Positions 26,669-35,579 of a stretch of 64,000 bases of DNA are shown in pieces. The position numbers and the translations under genes are program-made. The DNA comes from DATKAS01 sp963733765 (GTDB taxonomy: Bacteria > Actinomycetota > Acidimicrobiia > Acidimicrobiales > DATKAS01): contig CAVTEI010000003.1 in assembly GCA_963733765.1 (NCBI GenBank), positions 1,736,001 to 1,800,000 on the forward strand, written 5' to 3'. The notes beneath the pieces were generated by a model. That model ran no database searches. It saw only the letters and a program-made list of their open reading frames with translations, and was not told the DNA's origin. The stretch's first letter is position 1. Each line of letters starts with the position of its first letter.

Positions 26669-28631
26669 CGCTCGAGCTTCACTGGTCCGATGCCGGGTAC
26701 GCCGCGCAAGGCGGTCTTGGTGCGCGGGCGGTGCTCGACGATCGCGTTCAGTGTCTTGTCGTCGAAGATCGTGTAGGCGGGTGTCGCCGCGGCCCGGGCT
26801 CTGGTCAGGCGCCACTGCTTGAGCGCCAGCAGCAGCGGGTCGTTGCTCTCCTGGGCGGCGCGCTTGTGCTCACCGAGCTTGTGACGGACCGAGCGGAGTG
26901 CGGCCCGGTTGTCGTGCTCGGGTCGACCGCTGCGCATGGCGTCGCAGACGTCGTCGATGACGCCGAGAAGGGGAGACGGCGACCGACTCATCGCACGGGT
27001 GCCGAACGTGCGTTGCTCTGCCCACGTGAGGTGCAGCTCGCGCTCGGCCCGGGTGAGCGCGACATACAACAGACGGCTCTCCTCGTCGATCTGGTCGGCC
27101 GTCGTGGCTTGGCTGATCGGGACGAACCCCCGCTCGAGCCCAGTGACGACGACGATCGGCCACTCGAGCCCTTTGCGCGATGGAAGGTGACGAGGGCGAC
27201 CTCGTCGGCGTCGGCCGCGACGTCGTCGTTGCGGAGGGTTGCGGCCAGCCAGTCCGCGAACCCTTGCGTGGTGCCCGCGGGGTCGAGCGTGAGGTATTCG
27301 TGCCCGAGCCGGACGAGCACCTCGAGGTTGGCCCGCCGCTCGTCGGTGAGGCCGGTCGCACCGAGGTCGTCGGTCGAATCGTCGCCCACCTCGTCGACGA
27401 CGGCTTCGAGATCGGCGAGGCGGGGAGCGAGCGGCCCGGCACCGTGGCGCGGGTCGCGGAGCCACGATCGCACCTCGGGTTGCTCGAGCAAGTTGCCACC
27501 GCGAACGCGACATGGCACACGTGCGGCCCGCATCGCCTCTTCGAGCACCGCGAGCTGTGCGTTGGTGCGCGCCAGCACGCCGATGTGACGCCACGACGTG
27601 GTCGGACCGCGGCTGTCGCGCACCCGGCGCGCGACCGCGGCCGCTTCGGCGGAGTCGGTGGGGTACGCGCTGATCGAAGGAATCGGGCCGTCGGGTTGGA
27701 TCGTGTGGCGGAGCTCGAGGTCGGGCAGCACCGCGGAGGCGGCGCGCACGATCTGCGGAGTGGACCGGTAGTTCGTGCCGAGCCGAACGATCGTCGAACC
27801 GGGGAACCGGTCGGCGAATTGCGCGAGCGCGGCCGAGTCCGCGCCGTTCCAGCCGTAGATCGCTTGGTCGGGGTCGCCCACGACGCACAGGTCGGGACGT
27901 CCGGCGCGCCAGGCCTCGAGCAAGTGCAGCTGCAGAGGGTTGATGTCCTGGAACTCGTCGACGAAAAGATGACGGAACTTCCAGTGCTGTACTTCGGCGA
28001 CGCGCGGGTCTTCGATGATTGCTCGTGCGCACAGGATGAGCACGTCGTCGAAGTCGATGAGGGAGCGCTCGCGTTTGATGCGCTCGTAGCGCTCGTAGAT
28101 GGAGGCGATCGCGGCGGGAGGAAGAGGAGGGCGGCGAGCCGCGCGCTCGGCTTCGGCCGCGTACTGCGAGGGGTTGATCATGCGCGCCTTCGCCCACTCG
28201 ATCTCCGCGGCGACATCCGCCGGTTGCGCGGGTGCGCCGGCTCCGGCGCGCCGCGACGACTGGGTGACGAGCGGCGCCAGGATCGGCGCCTTGCGATCGA
28301 GCAGCGAGAGTGGCGTCTTGCCCTCGTCGCTCCAGCGCTGCCGCAGCTGGGCGAGCGCGATCGCATGGAAGGTGCCGGCGGCGGCCTGGCCGCGCAGCCC
28401 GAGCCGGCTGAGACGGGTGCCGAGCTCGCTCGCCGCTTTTCGGGTGAACGTAATGACGAGCACGTGACCGGGATCGGCGGTCTCGGTAGCGAGGCGGTAC
28501 GCCACTCGCCGAGTGAGCACTCGCGTCTTTCCGGCCCCCGGACCCGCCAGGATGCACAGCGGGGCGCCCGCGCTCGTGACCGCGTCGCGCTGGGCGGGGT
28601 CCAGATCGTCGAGCAGCGCGCCGGAGTCCAT
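26626..28631 (-). CDS. uvrD2: UvrD2-like superfamily 1 DNA helicase with HRDC domain (one frame break)
   Basis: About 668 residues from ATG 28631. Motifs: Q-motif region LDPAQRDAV, Walker A AGPGAGKTRVL, Ia ITFTRKAASEL, DEFQDINPLQ (Walker B), GDPDQAIYGWNGAD, LGTNYRS, then VTFHRAKG. The frame shifts near 27174-27180 and continues LEWPIVVVTGLERGFVP and LLYVALTRAERELHLTW. The C-terminus is an HRDC domain (IFDDKTLNAIVEHRP, GVPGIGPVKLERYGDEVL). UvrD2 of mycobacteria has the same order plus a tetracysteine linker; I see no Cys pairs in the linker here. Confidence 0.87.
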
Positions 28632-28638
28632 CCGCGTC

Positions 28639-28644
28639 ACCTTA
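28639..28644 (-). promoter_or_regulatory. -10 box TAAGGT before uvrD2-like gene
   Basis: TAAGGT on the minus strand lies seven bases before ATG 28631 and fixes that ATG, rather than further upstream codons, as the start. Confidence 0.5.
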
Positions 28645-29246
28645 GAAAGAGGGTGGGGCACTCCCGGGACGCCTGGGCCTCATCGGCCGCGCGCTTGTCC
28701 CCAGGGGCTGTGGAAAAGCTCTGTGACAAGGGCGGTTGCCTGGGTAAAACGCGGCTCGGCCCCGAGTAGCCTTCCGGCCGAAGCCGTCCGTACTTCTCGG
28801 GGCCGTTCCCCGTTCCACGCCTCGCAGCTTCCCTCGCACCTTTCGGCGCTCCGGCGCTCCGGACGCCCCCTGCCTCCGACCGGACCCACTCGCGTGGGCC
28901 CACCCGGCGGTGGACAACGCCTTCGGCGTGACTCGTCCCGAACACCCGTTGCACCACCCCACCCGGCTCCACGATCTCCTTGCGGCTCCCGTGACTCCGG
29001 GCCGGGCGCTCACCTTTCGGTGTGCTGCTCGCCTTGCGGCGTGCGGTGCATTGCGCATCCGGTGGCGTCACTTTGCCGATTCGCAACACAACCGTCAAGA
29101 GAATTTCGACAACTTTCGACATCTCTGGATAACTTGTGGACACTCCTGTGGAGACGTTGTGGACGAGGTGTGCGTGACGGGCGTCACGCTGTGGACAGTG
29201 CGTCAAGAACCGGGGAAGGCGGAGCTTTCCCCGACCACCTCGTCGG
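28645..29246. other. About 600-base gene-free region with DnaA-box-like cluster
   Basis: No convincing gene lies between the helicase and metallopeptidase starts. Near-matches (eight of nine or close) to actinobacterial DnaA boxes (TTGTCCACA and its complement) occur at 28695-28703, 28709-28717, 28909-28917, 29124-29132, 29135-29143, 29147-29155, 29158-29166 and 29190-29198. The four TGTGGA words at 29135-29198 point the same way, and the first three are 11-12 bases apart. An A/T-richer stretch (29080-29135) precedes them. A 7-base inverted repeat CGGGGAA/TTCCCCG spans 29211-29233. A DnaA-binding or origin-like role is inference. Confidence 0.5.
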
Positions 29247-29252
29247 TAGCGT
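29247..29252 (+). promoter_or_regulatory. -10 box TAGCGT, leaderless start of metallopeptidase gene
   Basis: TAGCGT ends six bases before GTG 29259. Confidence 0.5.
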
Positions 29253-29258
29253 GCCGGC

Positions 29259-29603
29259 GTGCTCGTGTCGCCGGAACGCTTCGAGGAGCTCGTGGCCGAG
29301 GCGCTCGACGGCATCCCGCCCGACCTCGGGGACCGCATGGACAACGTCGCGGTGTTCGTGGAGGACCGATCCCGCCAGGCAAACCTCCTCGGGCGCTACG
29401 AGGGCGTCCCGCTCACTTCGCGCGATGCGGGGTACGCCGGGATGGTGATGCCGGACCGCATCACGATCTACCGACTGCCGATCTGCGCCATGTGCCGGAC
29501 CGAGACCGAGGTCGTCCACCAAGTCCGCGTCACCGTGATCCACGAGGTCGCGCATCACTTCGGCATCGACGACGAACGCCTCGACGAGCTCGGCTGGGCG
29601 TGA
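29259..29603 (+). CDS. Minimal zincin-like metallopeptidase
   Basis: The 114-residue protein has the zinc-binding HExxH motif as VTVIHEVAHHFGIDDERL near the C-terminus and the typical start VSPERFEELVAEALDGIPP. It belongs to the short metallopeptidase family widespread in actinobacteria (Pfam family PF06262 in my recollection). It is cytosolic, with no signal peptide. The physiological substrate is not established. GTG 29259 is supported by the -10 box just upstream. Confidence 0.88.
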   Translation: MLVSPERFEELVAEALDGIPPDLGDRMDNVAVFVEDRSRQANLLGRYEGVPLTSRDAGYAGMVMPDRITIYRLPICAMCRTETEVVHQVRVTVIHEVAHHFGIDDERLDELGWA

Positions 29604-29614
29604 GGCACCGGGGG

Positions 29615-29620
29615 TAAGGT
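29615..29620 (+). promoter_or_regulatory. -10 box TAAGGT, leaderless start of PH-SHOCT gene
   Basis: TAAGGT ends seven bases before GTG 29628. Confidence 0.5.
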
Positions 29621-29627
29621 CCGCGAC

Positions 29628-30278
29628 GTGGCCTACCCGAAGAACCTGCTCAACGACGGTGAGGAGATCGTCCTCGACCTCAGACCGCACTGGATGTACG
29701 TCGTTCCCACGATCGTCGTGGCGATCGCGGCCACGATCGCGATGATCGTGCTGTGGGTGATGACCGGCTGGGGCTGGATGGGATGGGCGACGCTGATCGT
29801 CGCTCTCGTGCTCGGCGTCAACGCGTCGCAGCGGTGGGCGAAGTGGACCACCACGAGCTTCACGATCACGACCGACCGCGTGATCTTCCGGCAGGGCCTC
29901 GTATCGAAGAACGGCGTCGAGATCCCGCTCGAGCGCGTGATGAACGTGAACTTCAACCAGTCGATCTGGGAGCGGATGATCGGCGCCGGCGACCTGCTCA
30001 TCGAGTCCGGCGGGCAGGCTGGGCAGAGCCGCTTCAGCGATGTGCGCAAGCCCGAGCTCGTCGCGAAGGAGCTGCACAACCAGACGAACCGCTACACCCG
30101 CGAGCCGCGCGCCGTCATCCCGCAGAGCGGCTCCGATCTCCCGCCGCCGCCCCCTGCGGCGCCCCCGGTTGCCGACCACGCTGACCAGCTCGCGAAGCTG
30201 CACGACCTGCTCACCCGGGGCGCGATCACGCAGGCTGAGTACGACACCAAGAAGGCCGAGCTGCTCAACAAGCTGTAG
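29628..30278 (+). CDS. Membrane protein with bacterial PH domain and SHOCT motif
   Basis: 216 residues: an N-terminal cytosolic segment (KNLLNDGEEIVLDLRPHW), two spans (about residues 25-65), then a bacterial PH domain (TTDRVIFRQGLVSKNGVEIP, RVMNVNFNQSIWERMIGAGD), a Pro-rich linker and a C-terminal SHOCT motif (DQLAKLHDLLTRGAITQAEY, then DTKKAELLNKL). Such proteins are membrane-anchored with oligomerising tails; function is generally unknown. The stop codon overlaps the next gene's GTG. Confidence 0.85.
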   Translation: MAYPKNLLNDGEEIVLDLRPHWMYVVPTIVVAIAATIAMIVLWVMTGWGWMGWATLIVALVLGVNASQRWAKWTTTSFTITTDRVIFRQGLVSKNGVEIPLERVMNVNFNQSIWERMIGAGDLLIESGGQAGQSRFSDVRKPELVAKELHNQTNRYTREPRAVIPQSGSDLPPPPPAAPPVADHADQLAKLHDLLTRGAITQAEYDTKKAELLNKL

Positions 30279-30955
30279 TGCGCGTCGTCAGCCTTGTCCC
30301 GTCGGTGACGGAGACGTTGCTCGCGTGGGGCGTCACCCCGGTCGCGGTCACCAGGTTCTGCGAGCACCCTGAGCTCGTGCACGTCGGAGGCACCAAGGAC
30401 CCGGATGTCGCCGCGATCGTGAGTCTGGCGCCCGATCTCGTCGTCGTGAACGACGAGGAGAACCGCAAGGAGGATTTCGACGCGCTCGAACGCGTGGGCC
30501 TCAACGTCCACGTCGTGCGGATCGAAACCGTCGACGACGTGGCGCCCGCGATGGAGGCGCTCGCGGGTGCCGTGGGCGCGTCGGCGCCTGCGTTCACCCT
30601 GCCAGCGCCCCGCTCACGACGGGTCCGCGCCTTCGTGCCGATCTGGCGTCGCCCGTGGATGACGATGAACGCCGAGACCTACGGGTCGTCGGTGCTCGCT
30701 CACCTCGGCGTGACCAACGTCTTCGCGGACGCGCCGACTCGATATCCGACGGTGACACTCGACGCGGTCGCCCGCGAGCGCGTAGACGTCGTGCTCGCGC
30801 CCACCGAGCCGTACCCGTTCTCGGCGCGGCACGAAGCGGAGCTCGGCACGATCGCGCCAGTGACCTTCGTCGATGGACAGGACCTGTTCTGGTGGGGCGC
30901 CCGCACGCCCGACGCGCTCCAGCGGCTCGGCGCTCAGCTGGCATCGCTCGGTTAG
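30278..30955 (+). CDS. Cobalamin/metal-binding TroA-like protein without signal peptide
   Basis: The 225-residue protein begins directly with VVSLVPSVTETLLAWG, the BtuF-type first strand, and keeps the paired alpha/beta lobes (IVSLAPDLVVVNDEENRKED; WMTMNAETYGSSVLAHLGVT; VDVVLAPTEPYPFSARHEAE). BtuF relatives deliver vitamin B12 to an ABC importer, but this one lacks a secretion signal and no transporter gene is near, so it is probably cytosolic with an unknown ligand. GTG 30278 overlaps the last base of the PH-SHOCT stop. Confidence 0.75.
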   Translation: MRVVSLVPSVTETLLAWGVTPVAVTRFCEHPELVHVGGTKDPDVAAIVSLAPDLVVVNDEENRKEDFDALERVGLNVHVVRIETVDDVAPAMEALAGAVGASAPAFTLPAPRSRRVRAFVPIWRRPWMTMNAETYGSSVLAHLGVTNVFADAPTRYPTVTLDAVARERVDVVLAPTEPYPFSARHEAELGTIAPVTFVDGQDLFWWGARTPDALQRLGAQLASLG

Positions 30956-30958
30956 GTT
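30953..30958 (+). promoter_or_regulatory. -10 box TAGGTT, leaderless start of aldo/keto reductase gene
   Basis: TAGGTT ends six bases before ATG 30965 and overlaps the stop codon of the upstream gene. Confidence 0.5.
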
Positions 30959-30964
30959 CCGCCC

Positions 30965-32008
30965 ATGGACTACCGACCACTCGGACGTACGGGGATGATG
31001 GTCAGCCCCTTCTGCCTCGGCGCCATGATGTTCGGCCGCTCCGGTAACAGGGATCACGACGCGGGCGTGGCGATCATCCACCGCGCGCTCGACGCGGGCA
31101 TCAACTTCATCGACACCGCCGATGTGTACTCCGCCGGCGAGTCCGAGGAGATCGTGGGCAAGGCGCTCGCCGGTGGTCGTCGCGACGAGGTCATCCTGGC
31201 CACGAAGTGCCACTTCCCGCTGAGCGGCCCCGGTTCGGAGGCGCCACCCAACCGATCGGGCAGCTCGCGTCGCTGGATCAGGAAGGCTTGCGACGACAGC
31301 CTCCGTCGGCTGGGCACCGACTGGATCGATCTCTACCAGCTGCATCGCTTCGACCCGGCCGTCGACATCGACGAGACGCTCGGCGCGTTGAGCGATCTCG
31401 TGCACCAAGGAAAGATCCGGGCATTCGGGTCGTCGACCTTCCCGTCCGAGCGGATCGTCGAGGCGCAGTGGGTCGCGGAGCGTCGCGGCCGTGAGAAGTT
31501 CAGCTGCGAGCAGCCGCCGTATTCGATCTTCGTGCGTTGGATCGAGCGCGACCTGCTGCCGACCTGTGCGCGGTACGACATGGGGACGCTCGTGTGGAGC
31601 CCGTTGAACGGCGGTTGGCTCGCCGGCCGCTACCGCAAGGGTGAGCCGATCGATCCGGAGAGCCGGGCCGGGCGGATGGCGGCTCGCTACAACATGGAGT
31701 CGCCGTCCAGTCAGCGCAAGCTCGAGCTCGTCGACGAGCTCGACAAGCTGGCGAACGACTCCGGCTTGAGCCTCACGCACCTCGCGCTCGCATGGTGCCT
31801 CGAGCATCCGGCGGTGACGTCGGCGATCATCGGCCCGCGCACGATGGAGCAGCTCGAGCAACAGCTGGGGGCCGACGAGAGTCGGTTGTCGGTCGAGGTG
31901 CTCGACCGCATCGACGAGCTCGTGCCGGCGGGCACGAACGTCGACCCGAATGAGATGGGGTGGCGCCCGCCCGAGCTGTCACGGCGCAGGCGGCGCCGTC
32001 CGCGCTAG
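30965..32008 (+). CDS. Aldo/keto reductase
   Basis: The 347-residue TIM-barrel NADPH-dependent reductase carries the start YRPLGRTGMMVSPFCLGAMM, catalytic Asp-Tyr in FIDTADVYSAGESEEIVGKA, Lys in VILATKCHFPL and His in DLYQLHRFDP, and the cofactor segment AIIGPRTMEQLEQQL near the C-terminus. The tetrad is intact. The substrate is unknown. Its TAG stop abuts the stop of the convergent galK gene. Confidence 0.9.
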   Translation: MDYRPLGRTGMMVSPFCLGAMMFGRSGNRDHDAGVAIIHRALDAGINFIDTADVYSAGESEEIVGKALAGGRRDEVILATKCHFPLSGPGSEAPPNRSGSSRRWIRKACDDSLRRLGTDWIDLYQLHRFDPAVDIDETLGALSDLVHQGKIRAFGSSTFPSERIVEAQWVAERRGREKFSCEQPPYSIFVRWIERDLLPTCARYDMGTLVWSPLNGGWLAGRYRKGEPIDPESRAGRMAARYNMESPSSQRKLELVDELDKLANDSGLSLTHLALAWCLEHPAVTSAIIGPRTMEQLEQQLGADESRLSVEVLDRIDELVPAGTNVDPNEMGWRPPELSRRRRRRPR

Positions 32009-33029
32009 CTAGCCGCGGGTCACCGAGGCGCCGATCGTCGGCTTGACGACCCAGCCGATGTCGCGGACGGCTCCGACTGCGCAGAGCGCGACCACACACC
32101 CGCCGAACCCGGCACCGGTGAGCCGTGCTCCGTAGACGCCGGGACGCGACCGCAACGTTTCGGTGAGCGCATCAAGTGTCGGCGTCGACACCTCGTAGTC
32201 GTCGCGAAGACTCGCGTGACTCGCATCCATGATCTGCCCGGCGGTGTCGAGGTCGCTGCGCTTCGAGTGCGGCGGCGAACGCGCGCACCCGCGCGTTCTC
32301 GGTGACGACGTGGCGCGCCCGGGCGCGGACCACCGTGTCTTCGATGCGGATGACGTCGTCGACGGTCGCGGCGCGCAGTGGCCCGATGACGGCCTCCGCG
32401 GCCGCGCACTCGCGCACGCGCTCCGCATAGGACGAGCCCGCCAACGATCTCGACTCACCGGAGTGCACGACGACGACCTCGACATCGGCTGGCAGCGGCA
32501 CGATCACCTTCCGGCGGGTGAGATCCCCGCAGTCGATCAGGAGCGCACCGCCGTCGCTGCCCGCCGCGCACACGAGCTGATCCATGATCCCGCACGGCAC
32601 TCCTGACGCGCGCTGTTCGGCTCGCTGGCAGAGCTGTGCGAGGCCGAGCGTGTCGCCGTCCCAGCCGAGCGCGACCGCTGTCGCGACTTCGAGCGCGGCA
32701 CTCGAGGACAAGCCTGCGCCGACGGGGATCGTCGTGGTGACGTCGCCGACGAAGCCCACCGCGGGACGCATCTCGGCGATCACGCCCGCGACATACCGGG
32801 CCCAACGTGGCGTCACCGAGTGCGGATCGGCGACGTCGAGCGGAAGCCTCGCGATCTCGGGCTCGCTCTCCGAGCGCAGGATCACCTCGCCGCCCCCGCG
32901 CTCACCCCGGATTGCCGTCCACCGGTCGATCGCCATCGGGAGCACGAGACCACCCGTGTAGTCCGTGTGATCGCCGATCAGGTTCACGCGGCCGGGTGCC
33001 CGCGCCGTGATCACACCCCCGCGGATCAC
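32009..33029 (-). CDS. galK: Galactokinase (one frame break)
   Basis: GHMP kinase of about 340 residues from GTG 33029: the galactokinase signature GRVNLIGDHTDYTGG (with GDH where most members have GEH), the ATP loop PVGAGLSSSAALE and the C-terminal GAGFGGCVVAL. The frame shifts near 32255-32262, after FAAALEAQ, and continues with SDLDTAGQIMDASHASLRD. It phosphorylates galactose in the Leloir pathway. Its start overlaps the galT stop by four bases (GTGA), so the two are translated together. galE is not in the window. Confidence 0.87.
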
Positions 33030-33871
33030 GGGGACGCGGCCCTCAGGCGGCCCGCGATCGCCTCTGGACTCACTGGGTTGAAGTAGACGCCCGATCCGAG
33101 CTCGCCCGCGGCGATGAACCGGGGGAGGCCCGCGTCGCGCCACGGCGAGACGATGTGGACGTGCACGGGGCTCACGAGCGGGGTGCCGTCGTCGAAGGGC
33201 CGTTGGTGGATCCAGAGCATGTAGGGGAGCGCGGTCGCGTAGAGGCGGTCGAGCCGGGTGAGGACGTCGACGAGGATCGTGGCGAGCCCGCCACGGCCGT
33301 GTTCGTCGAGCGACGGCAGGTCGGGGGTCGAGACGTCCGGCGCGATCCGCAGCTCGATCGGCCACGCCGGTGCGTGCGGCACCCACGCTCGCCACCCCGG
33401 CGCCGCGGCGACGAATCGATCATCGTCGCGCTCGGCGCGATCGGCGAGCACGTCCCCCTCCGTCGCCGGCGTGAGCGGCACGTGGTCGAACGCGTAGATC
33501 TGCCCGTGCGGGTGCGCGATCGTCGCGCCCACTTCGGCGCCGCGGTTCTCGAACACGAGCACGTAGGCGACGTCGGCGCGTGCCCCGAGCGCGGCGCTCC
33601 GCTCCGCCCACAGGTCGACGACCTTGCGCGCACCGGTGACCCCGAGGGACGAAAACGACGCCTCGTGCACAGGCGTGTACAGCACGACCTCGCATCGAGC
33701 ATCCGGCATCGGGGGATAGCGGTTGACGAACCAGCGGACGTCGTAGGCAGCGGGTGCTTCCAGCCCGCCAGGACAGAAGGGGCACGCGCCCTCGGGTTGG
33801 TTCGGCCGCGCCTGTCGATCACCGACGATGACGACCCTCGCGCCAGACGCGTCGGTGCGGACGTCGCTCAA
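33026..33871 (-). CDS. galT: Galactose-1-phosphate uridylyltransferase
   Basis: The 281-residue protein has the active-site motif IAHPHGQIYAF with the nucleophilic His, a zinc-type CPFC near residue 31, WFVNRYPPMPDA, and a second HIT-like half with SPVHVHIVSPWR. It exchanges UDP-glucose and galactose-1-phosphate. At 281 residues it is shorter than the E. coli enzyme, as is common in actinobacteria. The only start that fits is TTG 33871, directly after a short tandem repeat. Confidence 0.88.
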   Translation of the reverse strand: MSDVRTDASGARVVIVGDRQARPNQPEGACPFCPGGLEAPAAYDVRWFVNRYPPMPDARCEVVLYTPVHEASFSSLGVTGARKVVDLWAERSAALGARADVAYVLVFENRGAEVGATIAHPHGQIYAFDHVPLTPATEGDVLADRAERDDDRFVAAAPGWRAWVPHAPAWPIELRIAPDVSTPDLPSLDEHGRGGLATILVDVLTRLDRLYATALPYMLWIHQRPFDDGTPLVSPVHVHIVSPWRDAGLPRFIAAGELGSGVYFNPVSPEAIAGRLRAASP

Positions 33872-33913
33872 GTCGCGGCGCTCACATCGCAGCGCTCACG
33901 TCGCGGCGCTCAC
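33872..33913. repeat. Three tandem copies of a 14-base unit
   Basis: GTCGCGGCGCTCAC (33872-33885), ATCGCAGCGCTCAC (33886-33899) and GTCGCGGCGCTCAC (33900-33913) stand head to tail between the LLM oxidoreductase stop and the galT start. Copies 1 and 3 are identical. They occupy the place where the galT leader would be. Confidence 0.8.
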
Positions 33914-33920
33914 GTGGCGG

Positions 33921-34817
33921 TCAGCGAAGCCCAAGTGTGGCGGCGAGACGATCGACGGCCTCGGTGTCGAACGGCGCTCTCAGCGCGATGTTCACCTGAT
34001 CGGCGCCGGCGTCGACGTACTGGCCGATGCGATCGATCACCTCTTCTTCGCTGCCCGAAAGCACGCCTGGTCGTACATAGTCGGCCAGGCCTCCGAACTG
34101 CGCACGCAGGCTCTCCTCTGTCCATGCGAGACCGACGTTCACCGCGGTGCGCAGCTCCGCTGCCTCTCGCCCGACGGTGTCGCAGTGCTGGTGGAGCACC
34201 GATCGCTTGTGGGCGAACGTCTGCGGGTCGACGAACGGGACATTCCAGGCGTCGGCCCACTGGGCGGCGATGCGCAGCGTTCGCTTCTCGCCCGAACCGC
34301 CGATCCAGATCGGCAGCTCGGCCTGCAGCGGCTTGGGCTCGCATCGCGCGTTCTGCATCTCGAACCACTCGCCTTTGAAGTCGGTCGTGTCCTCGCGCAG
34401 CAGACCGCGCACGCACTGGATCGCCTCCTCGAGCTGATCCATCCGCACTTTCACGGGCGGGAACGGGATGCCGTACGCGCGGTACTCGATCTCGCTCCAT
34501 CCCGCGCCGAGGCCCAGCTCGGCCCGGCCGCCACTCAGGTGGTCGATCGTGGCGATCGCGTTCGCGAGAACGGCCGGGTGCCGGTATCCGACCGAGTACA
34601 CGAGTGAGCCGCATCGCACGCGGCTCGTGTCGCAGGCCAACGCGGCATGGGTCGCCACCGCCTCGTGGCACTCGGCACCGTCGGTGAGGGTCGCGCTGTA
34701 GAAGTGGTCCCACACCGAGATCCACCCGAAGCCGAGCTGCTCGACCTGCTTCCAAAGGGCCCGCAACGACGCCATCGACGTGTTTTGCAGTCCGGCGTGG
34801 ACACCAAAGACGGTCAT
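33921..34817 (-). CDS. LLM class F420-dependent oxidoreductase
   Basis: The 298-residue luciferase-like TIM barrel contains WISVWDHFYSATLTDGAECH, RCGSLVYSVGYRHPAVLANA, GGRAELGLGAGWSEIEYRAYG and LPIWIGGSGEKRTLRIAAQWA, the usual F420-binding pattern. These enzymes move hydride between coenzyme F420 and diverse substrates in actinobacteria. The choice of F420 over flavin is from family context, not proven here. The start is supported by a -10 box six bases upstream. Confidence 0.87.
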   Translation of the reverse strand: MTVFGVHAGLQNTSMASLRALWKQVEQLGFGWISVWDHFYSATLTDGAECHEAVATHAALACDTSRVRCGSLVYSVGYRHPAVLANAIATIDHLSGGRAELGLGAGWSEIEYRAYGIPFPPVKVRMDQLEEAIQCVRGLLREDTTDFKGEWFEMQNARCEPKPLQAELPIWIGGSGEKRTLRIAAQWADAWNVPFVDPQTFAHKRSVLHQHCDTVGREAAELRTAVNVGLAWTEESLRAQFGGLADYVRPGVLSGSEEEVIDRIGQYVDAGADQVNIALRAPFDTEAVDRLAATLGLR

Positions 34818-34823
34818 GACGCG

Positions 34824-34829
34824 ACCGTA
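34824..34829 (-). promoter_or_regulatory. -10 box TACGGT, leaderless start of LLM gene
   Basis: TACGGT on the minus strand lies six bases before ATG 34817, in the 13-base gap after the Crp-type regulator gene; the LLM gene can thus be transcribed on its own. Confidence 0.5.
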
Positions 34830-34830
34830 G

Positions 34831-35484
34831 TCACACTGCCGATCTCGACAGGGCCTCGAGCAAGGGCAGGTTGACCACGTGCAGCGAGTGACGACCGGGG
34901 ACCACGAGCCCGCGTGCGCGCAGACGCTTGATCGCGCCGCCTGTCGTTTCGGGATCGGCTCGCAGCAGCGTCGAGAGCTCGCCCTGCGTCACATCGACCA
35001 TCACGATGCTGCCCTCGGGTGTGCCGCGGGTCCGCGCGAGCTCACACAACGTTGCCGCGAGGCGGCGATCGAGGTCTTGCGGCATGTGCTCGACCGCGAA
35101 CGTTGTTGTCGCCCGCAATCGAGCCGCCAGCAGACGGAGCATGGCGAGCGTGAACGACGAGTGTTCGGTGAGGAGGCGGTTGAGGGTGGGCGCATCGATG
35201 GCGGCCACCTTCGTCGGTTCGGTGGCGATCGCGCTCGCTGACCGGGGATGGCCGTCGATCGCCGCGAGCTCGCCGAACAGCGAGCCCGGCCCAAAGCTGC
35301 CGACCTCGAGCGGGATCCGCTCGCGGGCTGCCTCGACGCGCACCATCCCTTCGATCACCGCGAACACGGGGCCAGGGGGATCATCCTCCACGAAGATCCA
35401 AGCTCCCGCTCCGTAGTCGCGACGCTCGCCAGCGGTGATGAGCGCGTTCCAGACGTCACCCGGCAGCTCGTCACCCGTGTTCAT
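34831..35484 (-). CDS. Crp/Fnr family transcriptional regulator
   Basis: 217 residues: an N-terminal cyclic-nucleotide-binding beta roll (AWIFVEDDPPGPVFAVIEGM, GSLFGELAAIDGHPRSASAI matching the phosphate-binding cassette), a long dimer helix, and a C-terminal winged helix with VTQGELSTLLRADPETTGGA as helix-turn-helix. The FGELA-x-IDGHPRSASA cassette retains the Glu and Arg that bind cNMP, so an effector is plausible. It lies on the same strand as the LLM gene, 13 bases upstream. Confidence 0.9.
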   Translation of the reverse strand: MNTGDELPGDVWNALITAGERRDYGAGAWIFVEDDPPGPVFAVIEGMVRVEAARERIPLEVGSFGPGSLFGELAAIDGHPRSASAIATEPTKVAAIDAPTLNRLLTEHSSFTLAMLRLLAARLRATTTFAVEHMPQDLDRRLAATLCELARTRGTPEGSIVMVDVTQGELSTLLRADPETTGGAIKRLRARGLVVPGRHSLHVVNLPLLEALSRSAV

Positions 35485-35579
35485 GCACCCAGCATGGAAC
35501 GGGGCGCAACCGGCGTAAAGTCGCTGCGATCACCGAGCCGACGTCGTTCGACACAGATCGAGCGCGGGAGGAGCGCGAC

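Noticed and set aside
28700..29240. Possible structural RNA (RNase P RNA, tmRNA or 6S-like) in the gene-free region
   Set aside because: I could not find conserved core elements of any of these RNAs; the DnaA-box-like words explain the notable repeats better.
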